Shown here in pieces: positions 1-5,412 of a stretch of DNA of 9,447 bases; the first letter of the stretch is position 1, and every line of letters starts with the position of its first letter. Source of the stretch: Candidatus Bathyarchaeota archaeon. Lineage in GTDB: Archaea > Thermoproteota > Bathyarchaeia > 40CM-2-53-6. The position numbers and the translations under genes were made by a program. The notes beneath the pieces were generated by a model, which made no database searches, had not been told where the DNA came from, and saw only the letters and a program-made list of their open reading frames with translations. The stretch is from NCBI GenBank assembly GCA_005884605.1, contig VBBE01000095.1, positions 1-9,447 of the forward strand. Reading direction: 5' to 3'.

Positions 1-90
1 AGCTGGAATATCTAACAGCTCAACTCGTTCTCAATTTTTCCCGCACGCGTCGTGCAGACAGAGGGCTTGAGAGTCCAGTCTCGATAAGAC

Positions 91-110
91 GAAAGAGAAG
101 AAAAAACGAG
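91..110 (-). terminator. T-run terminator of the beta-propeller gene
   Basis: Read on the minus strand, a pyrimidine-rich stretch with six consecutive T (complement of the A run at 101-106) lies about 30 bases after the TAA stop of the secreted beta-propeller gene. Archaeal RNA polymerase commonly terminates at such T-runs without a hairpin. No competing gene is visible between here and the window start. Confidence 0.5.
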
Positions 111-137
111 GGGACTTCCGGGGGTCCGTTTGTGGTG

Positions 138-2033
138 TTATGCGAGGCTGACTGAGCCTAGTTCTGACAGGTCTGAGAGGTTGTTCATTTGGACCATGTT
201 GTTCGAGATGGTGTATAGCACGTTTCCAATGTAGAGTGTTCTGGTGATGAAGAGGTTGTTGTCTTGCCACGTTGGTAGTTGGCCGTTTTGCAGTTGTGTT
301 ATTCCGCCCTTGAAGACGATGCCGTTGTCAGGTGTGATGTTGAAGACGTAGGCTCCTTGCCAGATCGGCTGGTACCCGTACCAATAAGCTGTATTCTGTA
401 GCTGCGCGGTTATCTCGACTGGGATGACGAGAAGGTTGAGTGTTCTATCGAAGACGACTGCTTTGTGGTCGTTGATTGCGGGTGAGCTGCTCCCGTGACC
501 GCCGATTAGGTATCTGCTTGTCTCAGAAGGCTGGTTTGGGTCTGTGACGTTGAAGAGGCTGATCTTGAGACCTGTGAACCGGACCGCATTCTCCCACGCG
601 ACATCGGTGCCTGACTGGCCGATGCCGATAAGATGTGTCTCATCGTACGGTTGTAGGTAATCTGAAACGCCCGTCACATTGAGCTGGCCGAGCACCGTAG
701 GCCGAGAGGGGTCTTGGAGGCCGATGACAAAGAGCGGGTCCGTTCGCCTGTATGTGACAAGGTAGGCTTTGTCGCCCATGAACCGGGCAGAATAGATCTG
801 TTCGCCAGGCGACAATCCCTCTAGTTTTCCGGTGCTGTGGAGGCCCTTGTCGAGAACATAGACGTTTGTCTCTTGCTGGCTGACTGTTGCGTAGGCGAAT
901 GGCATGGGACCGCCGCTCTGGCTGCAGCAGTTGGCTGTTGCAATCCGGAGGTATCCGTTGTACTCGTCCATCGAGAACTGGTTGAGAACATGTCCGGGTA
1001 CCGCTCCAGTAGCCTGGTAGGTGATTGCGAGACCGTCTATGCTGATACGGTGCACTATCGTCTGCTGGCTCTGGCTCCATACTGGCTGTGTGAGATAGAT
1101 GTCGTGAAGAGAAACGTAGATCGTGCTAGTAGCTCCGATCAAATAGATCTTTGCGACAGGACTGGGGTTGTTTTGTGTCGTATCGAACCCGACGATAGTG
1201 GTGAAGCTGTAGCCTTGGTCGACAACGTCCGAGTGATAGACTTGTGTGGGCGTGGCTTTTGCTACTTGACCATTGACGATTTGCTCTGGGAGCAAGATCT
1301 CACCGTAGCAGAAGACTGGCTGTGTCGCTATGAGATAGACGTCGTTTCCAATTAGTCGGGCACCGGCCAACGTCCCGTTTACGTCAACCCTTGTCGCGAT
1401 CACCGGGTTGGCATGGTTGCTGATGTCAAATACAAAGAGGGAAGTGGTCCCTGAGAATTGAATAGGGTATGTCTTTGCAATGTTGCCGGGTTGAGAAGCA
1501 CCTGTGCCTAGTGCAGGAAGCGGTGTGCCTCCGCTATTGTACGGATATGAGTTTCCTGGAATCTCGCTTACGATGACAAGCCTGTTGCCAACCACAAATA
1601 TTCCTTGCAAAGTCCCGCTAACATTGACTCTGGAGAAAAGTCTGGCATCTGTTGTCGGATAGGCTTGGACTATGGCGACGGTGTTGTTTGTCATTGTGTA
1701 GACGTACTGGCCATCGTTCTTGACATTGTCGAGTTCATCAACGCCAGACACCTGCTGATTCGTTTCAGAATGGGTGGGACTCTGGCTTGAAGCAGCGTTC
1801 GACTGGGCGGTGAAGCCCGCTGTTGTTGGACCGGGAGTGAGACCTCCTCGATTGTAGAAGCTAGGCGCCGGACTGTCGCAGCCGCTCGTGTGAATGAATG
1901 CTTGAATGTCTTGGTACGAGGTGAACGGGATCATTGCATGGGCTGTCGGGGTTGTGAGGTAGACGGAGACTGGGATGAGGGTGAGGCTGCTGAGGATGAG
2001 TAGGTATGCTACTGTTGCTCTGCGGAGTATCAT
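138..2033 (-). CDS. Secreted beta-propeller domain protein (Beta_propel, PF09826/COG4880-like)
   Basis: A 631-residue exported protein of the archaeal/bacterial family of secreted proteins with a C-terminal beta-propeller. Residues 1-33 form a signal peptide (Arg4-Arg5, hydrophobic 8-26, AHA cleavage site). Family signatures visible are a GVDE..NVKNDGQYVY block at 97-112, GYLRIAT at 360-366, and a long core at 406-472 with ERIYSARFMGD-like, TDPLFVIGL, DPSRP and SDYLQPYDETHLIGIG elements, then LFNVTDP at 493-499. These correspond to propeller blades. Several N-x-S/T sequons (for example 137, 452, 495, 565) suit surface glycosylation. Length is normal for the family and there is no C-terminal anchor, so the protein is probably released or held by partners. 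Biochemical role is unknown; some relatives are discussed as surface or protease-associated proteins. The ATG start gives an intact signal peptide; another ATG at 2046 is out of frame. It is divergent from the membrane-bound regulator at 2179. Confidence 0.9.
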   Translation of the reverse strand: MILRRATVAYLLILSSLTLIPVSVYLTTPTAHAMIPFTSYQDIQAFIHTSGCDSPAPSFYNRGGLTPGPTTAGFTAQSNAASSQSPTHSETNQQVSGVDELDNVKNDGQYVYTMTNNTVAIVQAYPTTDARLFSRVNVSGTLQGIFVVGNRLVIVSEIPGNSYPYNSGGTPLPALGTGASQPGNIAKTYPIQFSGTTSLFVFDISNHANPVIATRVDVNGTLAGARLIGNDVYLIATQPVFCYGEILLPEQIVNGQVAKATPTQVYHSDVVDQGYSFTTIVGFDTTQNNPSPVAKIYLIGATSTIYVSLHDIYLTQPVWSQSQQTIVHRISIDGLAITYQATGAVPGHVLNQFSMDEYNGYLRIATANCCSQSGGPMPFAYATVSQQETNVYVLDKGLHSTGKLEGLSPGEQIYSARFMGDKAYLVTYRRTDPLFVIGLQDPSRPTVLGQLNVTGVSDYLQPYDETHLIGIGQSGTDVAWENAVRFTGLKISLFNVTDPNQPSETSRYLIGGHGSSSPAINDHKAVVFDRTLNLLVIPVEITAQLQNTAYWYGYQPIWQGAYVFNITPDNGIVFKGGITQLQNGQLPTWQDNNLFITRTLYIGNVLYTISNNMVQMNNLSDLSELGSVSLA

Positions 2034-2065
2034 ACTTGTTCGTCATATGGTAGGGTGGCGCGTTG

Positions 2066-2086
2066 GCTTAATCCCAGTGTTTAGAA
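2066..2086 (-). promoter_or_regulatory. Candidate promoter of the beta-propeller gene
   Basis: Two TATA-like elements can be read on the minus strand: GATTAAGCC (2073-2065), about 35 bases before the ATG, and TTCTAAACA (2086-2078), about 48 bases before it. The first would give an almost leaderless mRNA, consistent with the absence of a clear Shine-Dalgarno sequence. The second would overlap the adjacent inverted repeat, which would place a bound regulator on the TATA box. I cannot decide between them. Confidence 0.35.
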
Positions 2087-2108
2087 CATGGTGTTCGGAA
2101 ATCCGAAC
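2084..2108. promoter_or_regulatory. Nested inverted repeats, candidate operator
   Basis: GTTCGGA-AA-TCCGAAC (2093-2108) is a perfect 7-bp dyad with a 2-bp centre. It shares a half-site with a second dyad, GAACA-TGG-TGTTC (2084-2096), so GAAC/GTTC half-sites occur three times in 25 bp. It lies between the divergent beta-propeller and winged-helix genes, close to the putative TATA of the former. Symmetric sites of this kind are typical operators of dimeric winged-helix proteins. The link to the neighbouring regulator is inference. Confidence 0.5.
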
Positions 2109-2130
2109 GGCTGATTGTTGATGGGTAAGC

Positions 2131-2138
2131 TTGTATTG
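2131..2138 (+). promoter_or_regulatory. Candidate TATA box of the membrane-bound regulator gene
   Basis: An AT-rich TTGTATTG element lies 41-48 bases before the TTG start at 2179, followed by a Shine-Dalgarno-like GGAG at 2163-2166. The spacing fits a short leader. The match is weak. Confidence 0.25.
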
Positions 2139-2178
2139 AACCAAGGATTTCCCTCACGAACTGGAGACCTGGTACACT

Positions 2179-2625
2179 TTGGCAGAGGAACGGGAGAGGG
2201 TTATCGAGTCCGAGTTGAAAGGTGTGACTTTGCGTGTTTACTGGCATATTCTCGGGTCAAAGAAACAGGCTGTCGGCGTTAGACCAATTCAGAGAGCCTT
2301 GGGGCTAAGTAGCCCTAGTGTTGCCTTGCATCATCTGGAGAAGCTGAGGGGTCTGGGCTTGTTGGAGAAGGACTCTACTGGGGAATATCATCTGATCGAG
2401 CAGGTGAAGGTCGGGGTCTTGCAGAACTTTGTCGGAGTGTTGGGATTTATGCTTCCACGATACTTGTTCTATTCAACCATGTTCACAGTAATGCTCGCAC
2501 TCTACCCGATCATATACCGGCCAGATTTCTCCACACATAATATCATGGCATTTGTCTTTGGCATATCGGCGGTTGCGGTCTCGTGGAGTGAGACTTGGCG
2601 GGCGTGGAGGTTGAGGCCGTTCTGA
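2179..2625 (+). CDS. Membrane-anchored winged helix-turn-helix regulator
   Basis: A 148-residue protein with an N-terminal DNA-binding domain and a membrane-embedded C-terminus. Residues about 11-75 form a winged helix: a first helix with LRVYWHIL, a turn-helix with RPIQRALGLSSPSVALHHLEKLRGLGLL (ArsR/MarR-like recognition helix at about 44-57), and a short wing (KDSTGEYHL). Two hydrophobic segments follow at about 82-112 and 121-137, ending in an Arg-rich cytoplasmic-type tail. This domain order is that of archaeal one-component membrane-tethered regulators that read DNA from the membrane. The TTG start is the only start codon between the upstream in-frame TGA (2137) and the conserved domain. 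It is divergent from the secreted beta-propeller gene and shares its regulatory spacer, so it probably controls that gene, itself or both. Ligand unknown. Confidence 0.85.
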   Translation: MAEERERVIESELKGVTLRVYWHILGSKKQAVGVRPIQRALGLSSPSVALHHLEKLRGLGLLEKDSTGEYHLIEQVKVGVLQNFVGVLGFMLPRYLFYSTMFTVMLALYPIIYRPDFSTHNIMAFVFGISAVAVSWSETWRAWRLRPF

Positions 2626-2674
2626 TAACGGATCGGCCTGTTCTAAGCTGTGGGATTATGCGGAACCTAGGCCC

Positions 2675-2700
2675 ATAAGTATCATGAAAATGCCGGAGGA
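2675..2700 (+). promoter_or_regulatory. TATA-like box and Shine-Dalgarno before the 104-residue membrane protein
   Basis: ATAAGTAT (2675-2682) is a plausible archaeal TATA box. GGAGGA at 2695-2700 is a good Shine-Dalgarno sequence 12 bases before the TTG at 2713. An ATG at 2684 opens a frame that stops after ten codons, so the TTG is preferred. A separate promoter would allow the gene to be transcribed apart from the regulator upstream. Confidence 0.4.
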
Positions 2701-2712
2701 AAGGGCTCGATA

Positions 2713-3027
2713 TTGAGACTCGGGAGAAGAACCAGAGCTGGACTCAATCTGACACTGGGCGTGCTTATCGGTCTCGGTCTTGTCAGTCTTCCTGGAATTC
2801 TCGTGCCTTCGTCTCAGACTTCAACGACACCCGGGTCCAGTTCAAGAGTAACTTCACCATTTCAGGCTGGTCAATCAGGTAGTCTAGGCAATCAGCCCAC
2901 CGGCGCTTGGAGCGGTGTTACAGTGGGGTCCTTGTTGATTCTTGTCAGCCTAGTGCTGTTTCCTGCCATCGCTCTATCATTTCTAGCACGATACTGGACG
3001 TTGAAACAGGCGAAAGACCGCGTCTAG
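2713..3027 (+). CDS. Small two-helix membrane protein, unknown function
   Basis: A 104-residue protein that I do not recognise. It has a basic start (LGRRTR), a first hydrophobic helix at about 12-31, and a Ser/Thr/Gly/Pro-rich stretch at about 32-67 that would lie outside the cell. A second helix follows at about 68-92, then a basic tail (KQAKDR). The topology implies both ends in the cytoplasm with an extracellular, possibly O-glycosylated loop. The TTG start is the only start codon after the in-frame TAG at 2668 and has GGAGGA 12 bases before it. It follows the membrane-bound regulator by 87 bases on the same strand, so a linked role at the cell surface is possible but not shown. Its stop is 10 bases from the stop of the convergent zinc-ribbon gene. 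Confidence 0.7.
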   Translation: MRLGRRTRAGLNLTLGVLIGLGLVSLPGILVPSSQTSTTPGSSSRVTSPFQAGQSGSLGNQPTGAWSGVTVGSLLILVSLVLFPAIALSFLARYWTLKQAKDRV

Positions 3028-3037
3028 GTTCAGAAAA

Positions 3038-3193
3038 CTAGTTCAGCCGTTTGGTTCTGACGCACTCGGGACATATGGGAATGTTCGCGTAGAGGTTGGT
3101 GGTCGGTTTTCCGCAGAATCTGCACGCCTGGGCAATGGTCTCAGTGGGTGTGTGTGACCTTTTCTCTCCCTTATCGATCTCTTGGCTCAACAC
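3038..3193 (-). CDS. Zinc-ribbon miniprotein
   Basis: A 51-residue frame read from GTG at 3193 to TAG at 3038, or 50 residues from the adjacent TTG at 3190. It carries two CxxC knuckles, CRFC and CPEC, separated by 14 residues (GKPTTNLYANIPIC region), with a charged N-terminal half and a basic TKRLN end. This is a classic treble-clef/zinc-ribbon arrangement expected to bind one zinc, as in many small archaeal proteins. An in-frame TAA lies seven codons before the GTG. A TATA-like TTTTTACG sits at 3236-3229 on the minus strand, about 36-43 bases before the GTG. It is convergent with the membrane-protein gene ending at 3027. Function unknown; DNA, RNA or protein binding are all possible. The evidence is the spaced cysteines plus promoter position, so chance is unlikely but not excluded. 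Confidence 0.65.
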   Translation of the reverse strand: MLSQEIDKGEKRSHTPTETIAQACRFCGKPTTNLYANIPICPECVRTKRLN

Positions 3194-3595
3194 TCTGGGC
3201 TTCCAAGCCGATTATTTGGTCGTCGTAACGTAAAAATCGCATGTGTACAAATGAACACTTGATCATACTATTTTTCCTGGAAATGATATTACAGTTCAGG
3301 CTTGGAGGTTAAGGGAGATATGTGATGGCCGGTGAAGGGTGGGGCGCGGGAAAATCGGCCACCCAGGGGGTCACGATGGAAAAAGTGTTTGGGAAAAAAG
3401 TTACACCAGATTAGGATTGGTGTTCGTAAAACAGTGAGATGTGGGCCTTCGTATGCTTGCTTGGGTATGGTACGTCTGCCCCTAAATGAGGTTGTCCGAA
3501 GAACAGCAGGGTAACTCTCTTCTTGAGCTCTCACGGTTACAATTCCGTTTTGTGCAAGCAGAATCGATTTCTCCACAATACCAGTAGTTGATGAA
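3194..3595. other. 400-bp interval without a credible protein gene, containing inverted repeats
   Basis: No frame here looks like a protein. The plus-strand 60-codon frame (3332-3514) and the minus-strand frame ending at 3289 lack recognisable domains and have odd composition. The interval contains a promoter-like AT-rich segment (3260-3277, ATACTATTTTT), then a G-rich section with several stem-forming repeats. These are TGGCCGGT/ATCGGCCA (3326-3333 with 3354-3361, one G-U), the competing GGGTGG/CCACCC (3337-3342 with 3359-3364), ACACCA/TGGTGT (3403-3408 with 3418-3423) and a long-range GTGAGA/TCTCAC (3434-3439 with 3529-3534). It may encode a non-coding RNA or a long leader of the gene at 3596. 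I recognised no known RNA family. Confidence 0.35.
3243..3258. promoter_or_regulatory. Imperfect 16-bp dyad upstream of the zinc-ribbon gene
   Basis: GTGTACAAATGAACAC pairs at six of eight positions (GTGT.CA..TG.ACAC). It lies just upstream of the putative minus-strand TATA element of the zinc-ribbon miniprotein (3229-3236), a usual place for an archaeal activator or repressor. Regulator unknown. Confidence 0.3.
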
Positions 3596-4348
3596 ATGTC
3601 GTCAAGGCCTCCGCTACTTCTCGGCAACTTAGCCGCGATAATCGTGACCATAGCCGCCTTTCTCCAGGCACTATCATGGCCCATCGCCGGCGTGCTGATA
3701 CTTCTCTCTCTCGTATTTCCATTGCTGGCCAACATCAGCCCGCCTAGAGGATCTATGGCTTCAGACCCAGCTTCGAAGATTCCCACGACAACCCGTCACT
3801 CACAAATCGAGACCAAGACTTCTCAACATCGGCCCCCTGAGAAACACACGACTCGAAACTATCAATCATCGACAAAAATCGATCAAAGACCATCACCGAA
3901 ACCGGAGCCAGTCAGAACACTCGGACCGAAAGCTGGCCCTAAACTAATCGCTTCTACGATCAGCGCTCCCCAACCTGGGGTACCAAATGTTGAACCCGCC
4001 CCAAGACCCCCGGCTGTAAAGTTGGGACCTGATTTCAACCCGACAATTACCAAGAGCGACTATACAGAGTACGAGGTTGAACTGGACGCAGGAAAGGATT
4101 TCACAGGCGAGGCCACGGCGTCAGGCCTCGTCAACGTCTATCTCCTTGATGAAGACAATCTGGACAACCTAGATCAGGGCGAAGAATTCTGGAGCGAGAC
4201 AGGCGAGGAAGGCGTCGAAAATGCGAAACTGGAATTTACGGCACCCTCGAAGGGAAAATGGTTCTTCGTCGTGGAGAATGCAGACGATCGCGCCGTCTCT
4301 GTCACCGTGAAGATTCAGAAGGGAACGGCTTCCCCAGCGCCGGCCTAA
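3596..4348 (+). CDS. Membrane-anchored protein with Pro-rich stalk and C-terminal beta-sandwich-like domain
   Basis: A 250-residue protein. Residues about 8-25 and 27-46 are two hydrophobic helices joined by a tight turn. Residues about 50-155 are a low-complexity Pro/Lys/Thr/Ser-rich linker with net positive charge (KPEP, APRPP and similar). The C-terminal 90 residues (about 156-245) are an acidic domain: YTEYEVELDAG, VNVYLLDEDNL, LEFTAPSKGKWFFVVEN and AVSVTVKI. This strand pattern resembles bacterial pre-peptidase C-terminal (PPC) or GOLD-like beta-sandwich domains, in which a 'LxAP..GxWyf.V.N' element precedes the last strands. I infer a surface or stalk-displayed binding domain. No catalytic motif is visible. 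ATG 3596 is the first start after the in-frame TGA at 3524; there is no clear Shine-Dalgarno, so a leaderless or short-leader mRNA is likely. Which side of the membrane the domain occupies is uncertain. Confidence 0.75.
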   Translation: MSSRPPLLLGNLAAIIVTIAAFLQALSWPIAGVLILLSLVFPLLANISPPRGSMASDPASKIPTTTRHSQIETKTSQHRPPEKHTTRNYQSSTKIDQRPSPKPEPVRTLGPKAGPKLIASTISAPQPGVPNVEPAPRPPAVKLGPDFNPTITKSDYTEYEVELDAGKDFTGEATASGLVNVYLLDEDNLDNLDQGEEFWSETGEEGVENAKLEFTAPSKGKWFFVVENADDRAVSVTVKIQKGTASPAPA

Positions 4349-4449
4349 GTAAGGTATGTCCACCGGCTGAAAGGAGATCGGCTTATTCCGAGGTTTCTAT
4401 GAACATCCCTCTCTATCCACGGCTGTCGCCGACGCTGATTTCTGGAAAG

Positions 4450-4490
4450 TCATAAATCCTGATGCAGAAAGATACGAGAGCCACGGAGGT
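4450..4490 (+). promoter_or_regulatory. TATA-like box and strong Shine-Dalgarno of the CHRD gene
   Basis: CATAAATCC at 4451-4459 is a good archaeal TATA element, predicting transcription start near 4480. GGAGGT at 4485-4490 lies six bases before the TTG at 4497 and 15 before the ATG at 4506. The ideal spacing decides for TTG. Confidence 0.55.
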
Positions 4491-4496
4491 TTTAGT

Positions 4497-5072
4497 TTGA
4501 AAAAAATGTTGTCGATTGCTCTTCTCGTCTCTCTAGCGATCTTCGTAGTCACGGTCCAAGTAGCTCCCGCGCTTGCCGAGCATCAAGGGCTTGAAACGTC
4601 AGACGAACACAATGAAGTCCAGCAGGTTACATTCCACATCGACCTTACCGGGAGCCAGCAAGTAGGGCCGGTAACCACTGACGCGTTTGGACTAGCGATG
4701 GTCAGGCTCATTGACAATGGCACCGCAATATCGTTCCGAGTGATAGTATGCAACATCATCAACGTTACCGCCTCGCACATCCATGTTGGCGCGGCAGGGA
4801 CGAATGGGCCGGTCATCACTCCCTTCATCCATGGCGTCCTCTTCTCATCGCCACACGGTTGCCAGACCCTCGCTGAAGGAACCCGGACAGCCGCAGACCT
4901 CAACACCCAAGCCAGCCCATCGATTACCAGCTGGAACGACTTCGTCAAAGCTCTCCTCGCGGGCAACACCTACGTCAACGTCCACACCACAGCGAACCCG
5001 GGTGGTGAGATCAGGGGCCAGCTAGTACACGAGCACGAGAGCGAGAACAAGAACGACCAAGGCGACGATTAA
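4497..5072 (+). CDS. Exported CHRD domain protein
   Basis: A 191-residue secreted protein. Residues 1-27 are a signal peptide (KK after the start, hydrophobic 5-20, APALA cleavage site). The mature part, about 43-177, matches the CHRD domain (named for chordin). It begins with VTFHIDLTGSQQVGPVTTDAFGLAMVRL, has the central SHIHVGAAGTNGPV, and ends with GNTYVNVHTTANPGGEIRGQL, the most diagnostic block of the family. CHRD proteins are beta-sandwich extracellular proteins in archaea and bacteria, and their biochemical role is mostly unknown. C93 and C122-type cysteines may form a disulfide. The C-terminal tail after 177 (EHESENKNDQGDD) is very acidic, which could bind cations or extend from the surface. 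The TTG start is chosen because GGAGGT sits six bases upstream. It is a single-gene unit with its own TATA box and a T-run after the stop. Confidence 0.9.
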   Translation: MKKMLSIALLVSLAIFVVTVQVAPALAEHQGLETSDEHNEVQQVTFHIDLTGSQQVGPVTTDAFGLAMVRLIDNGTAISFRVIVCNIINVTASHIHVGAAGTNGPVITPFIHGVLFSSPHGCQTLAEGTRTAADLNTQASPSITSWNDFVKALLAGNTYVNVHTTANPGGEIRGQLVHEHESENKNDQGDD

Positions 5073-5100
5073 CCCTCGCGACCCCACTTCGCCGACTATC

Positions 5101-5110
5101 CCCTTTTTTG
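5101..5110 (+). terminator. T-run terminator of the CHRD gene
   Basis: CCCC followed by six T, about 30 bases after the CHRD stop codon, is a typical archaeal T-run terminator in the gap between convergent genes. No stable hairpin is needed or evident. Confidence 0.5.
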
Positions 5111-5134
5111 CAGGCCTATTCACTAGCCCTGTGT

Positions 5135-5398
5135 TCAGCCTAGTTTTTCCTGTCCGTACTTTGTCAGGGTCCACCTGTTTCCCCGTCCAACAGCCGCGGA
5201 AGAGACGACTCTTTGCTTGAGAAGAAGTTTCAGGTGATGGCTCGCGCAGCTCTCACTGAGACCAGCTTTTTCGCTAATTTCGATGACTCGTGTTTTTCCC
5301 TTCTCCATGGCTTCGATAATTTTGGATCTGGACGCTAGTCCTCGGTTGACGTTTCTCATTCCGGAAACGTAGGCTCGTGGATGGTAGGGCGGTGTCAC
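5135..5398 (-). CDS. Winged helix-turn-helix (ArsR-like) regulator downstream of PolD DP2
   Basis: An 87-residue protein that is almost entirely a winged-helix domain. Residues about 21-83 hold SRSKIIEAMEKGKTRVIEISEKAGLSESCASHHLKLLLKQRVV and a wing ending GRGNRWTLTKYG. The 'S.SCASHHLKLL' stretch is the recognition helix of ArsR-type repressors. No metal-binding cysteine pair of classical ArsR is present. The GTG start at 5398 lies 14 bases after the stop of the DP2 gene on the same strand, with AAAGGG shortly upstream. ATG codon 14 (5357-5359) is an alternative start that would remove only a non-domain N-terminus and has no Shine-Dalgarno. Such spacing implies co-transcription with the replicative polymerase. 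Its target is unknown; it could be autoregulation of the polymerase operon, but that is inference. Confidence 0.75.
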   Translation of the reverse strand: MTPPYHPRAYVSGMRNVNRGLASRSKIIEAMEKGKTRVIEISEKAGLSESCASHHLKLLLKQRVVSSAAVGRGNRWTLTKYGQEKLG

Positions 5399-5412
5399 GC
5401 TTGTCGCCCTTT

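Noticed and set aside
1..137. Short inverted repeat AGCTG/CAGCT at 1-20
   Set aside because: Only 5 bp with a 10-base loop at the window edge; not distinguishable from chance.
837..1355. 172-codon plus-strand frame opposite the beta-propeller gene
   Set aside because: It is an antisense shadow: the minus-strand frame carries the conserved propeller motifs throughout, and the plus-strand translation has no known features.
2093..2108. GTTCGGAAATCCGAAC as a tRNA T-arm
   Set aside because: The stem-loop geometry is wrong for a T-arm (2-base centre) and no acceptor, D or anticodon arms lie nearby.
3332..3514. 60-codon plus-strand frame in the gene-free interval
   Set aside because: It starts at GTG with no good ribosome binding site, has no recognisable domain and overlaps several stem-forming repeats.
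3491..3515. Segment TCCGAAGAACAGCAG, superficially like the SRP RNA helix 8 motif
   Set aside because: The tip stem closing a GNAR tetraloop cannot form, and the flanking SRP helices are not evident.
3588..3600. TTGATGA resembling the C box of a C/D box sRNA
   Set aside because: No D box (CTGA) at suitable distance was found and it overlaps the start of the coding gene at 3596.
3289..3786. 165-codon minus-strand frame across the gene-free interval and the start of the stalk protein
   Set aside because: Half of it is antisense to the membrane helices of the gene at 3596, and the remainder has Arg/Pro/Phe-rich, domain-free composition typical of spurious translation of non-coding sequence.
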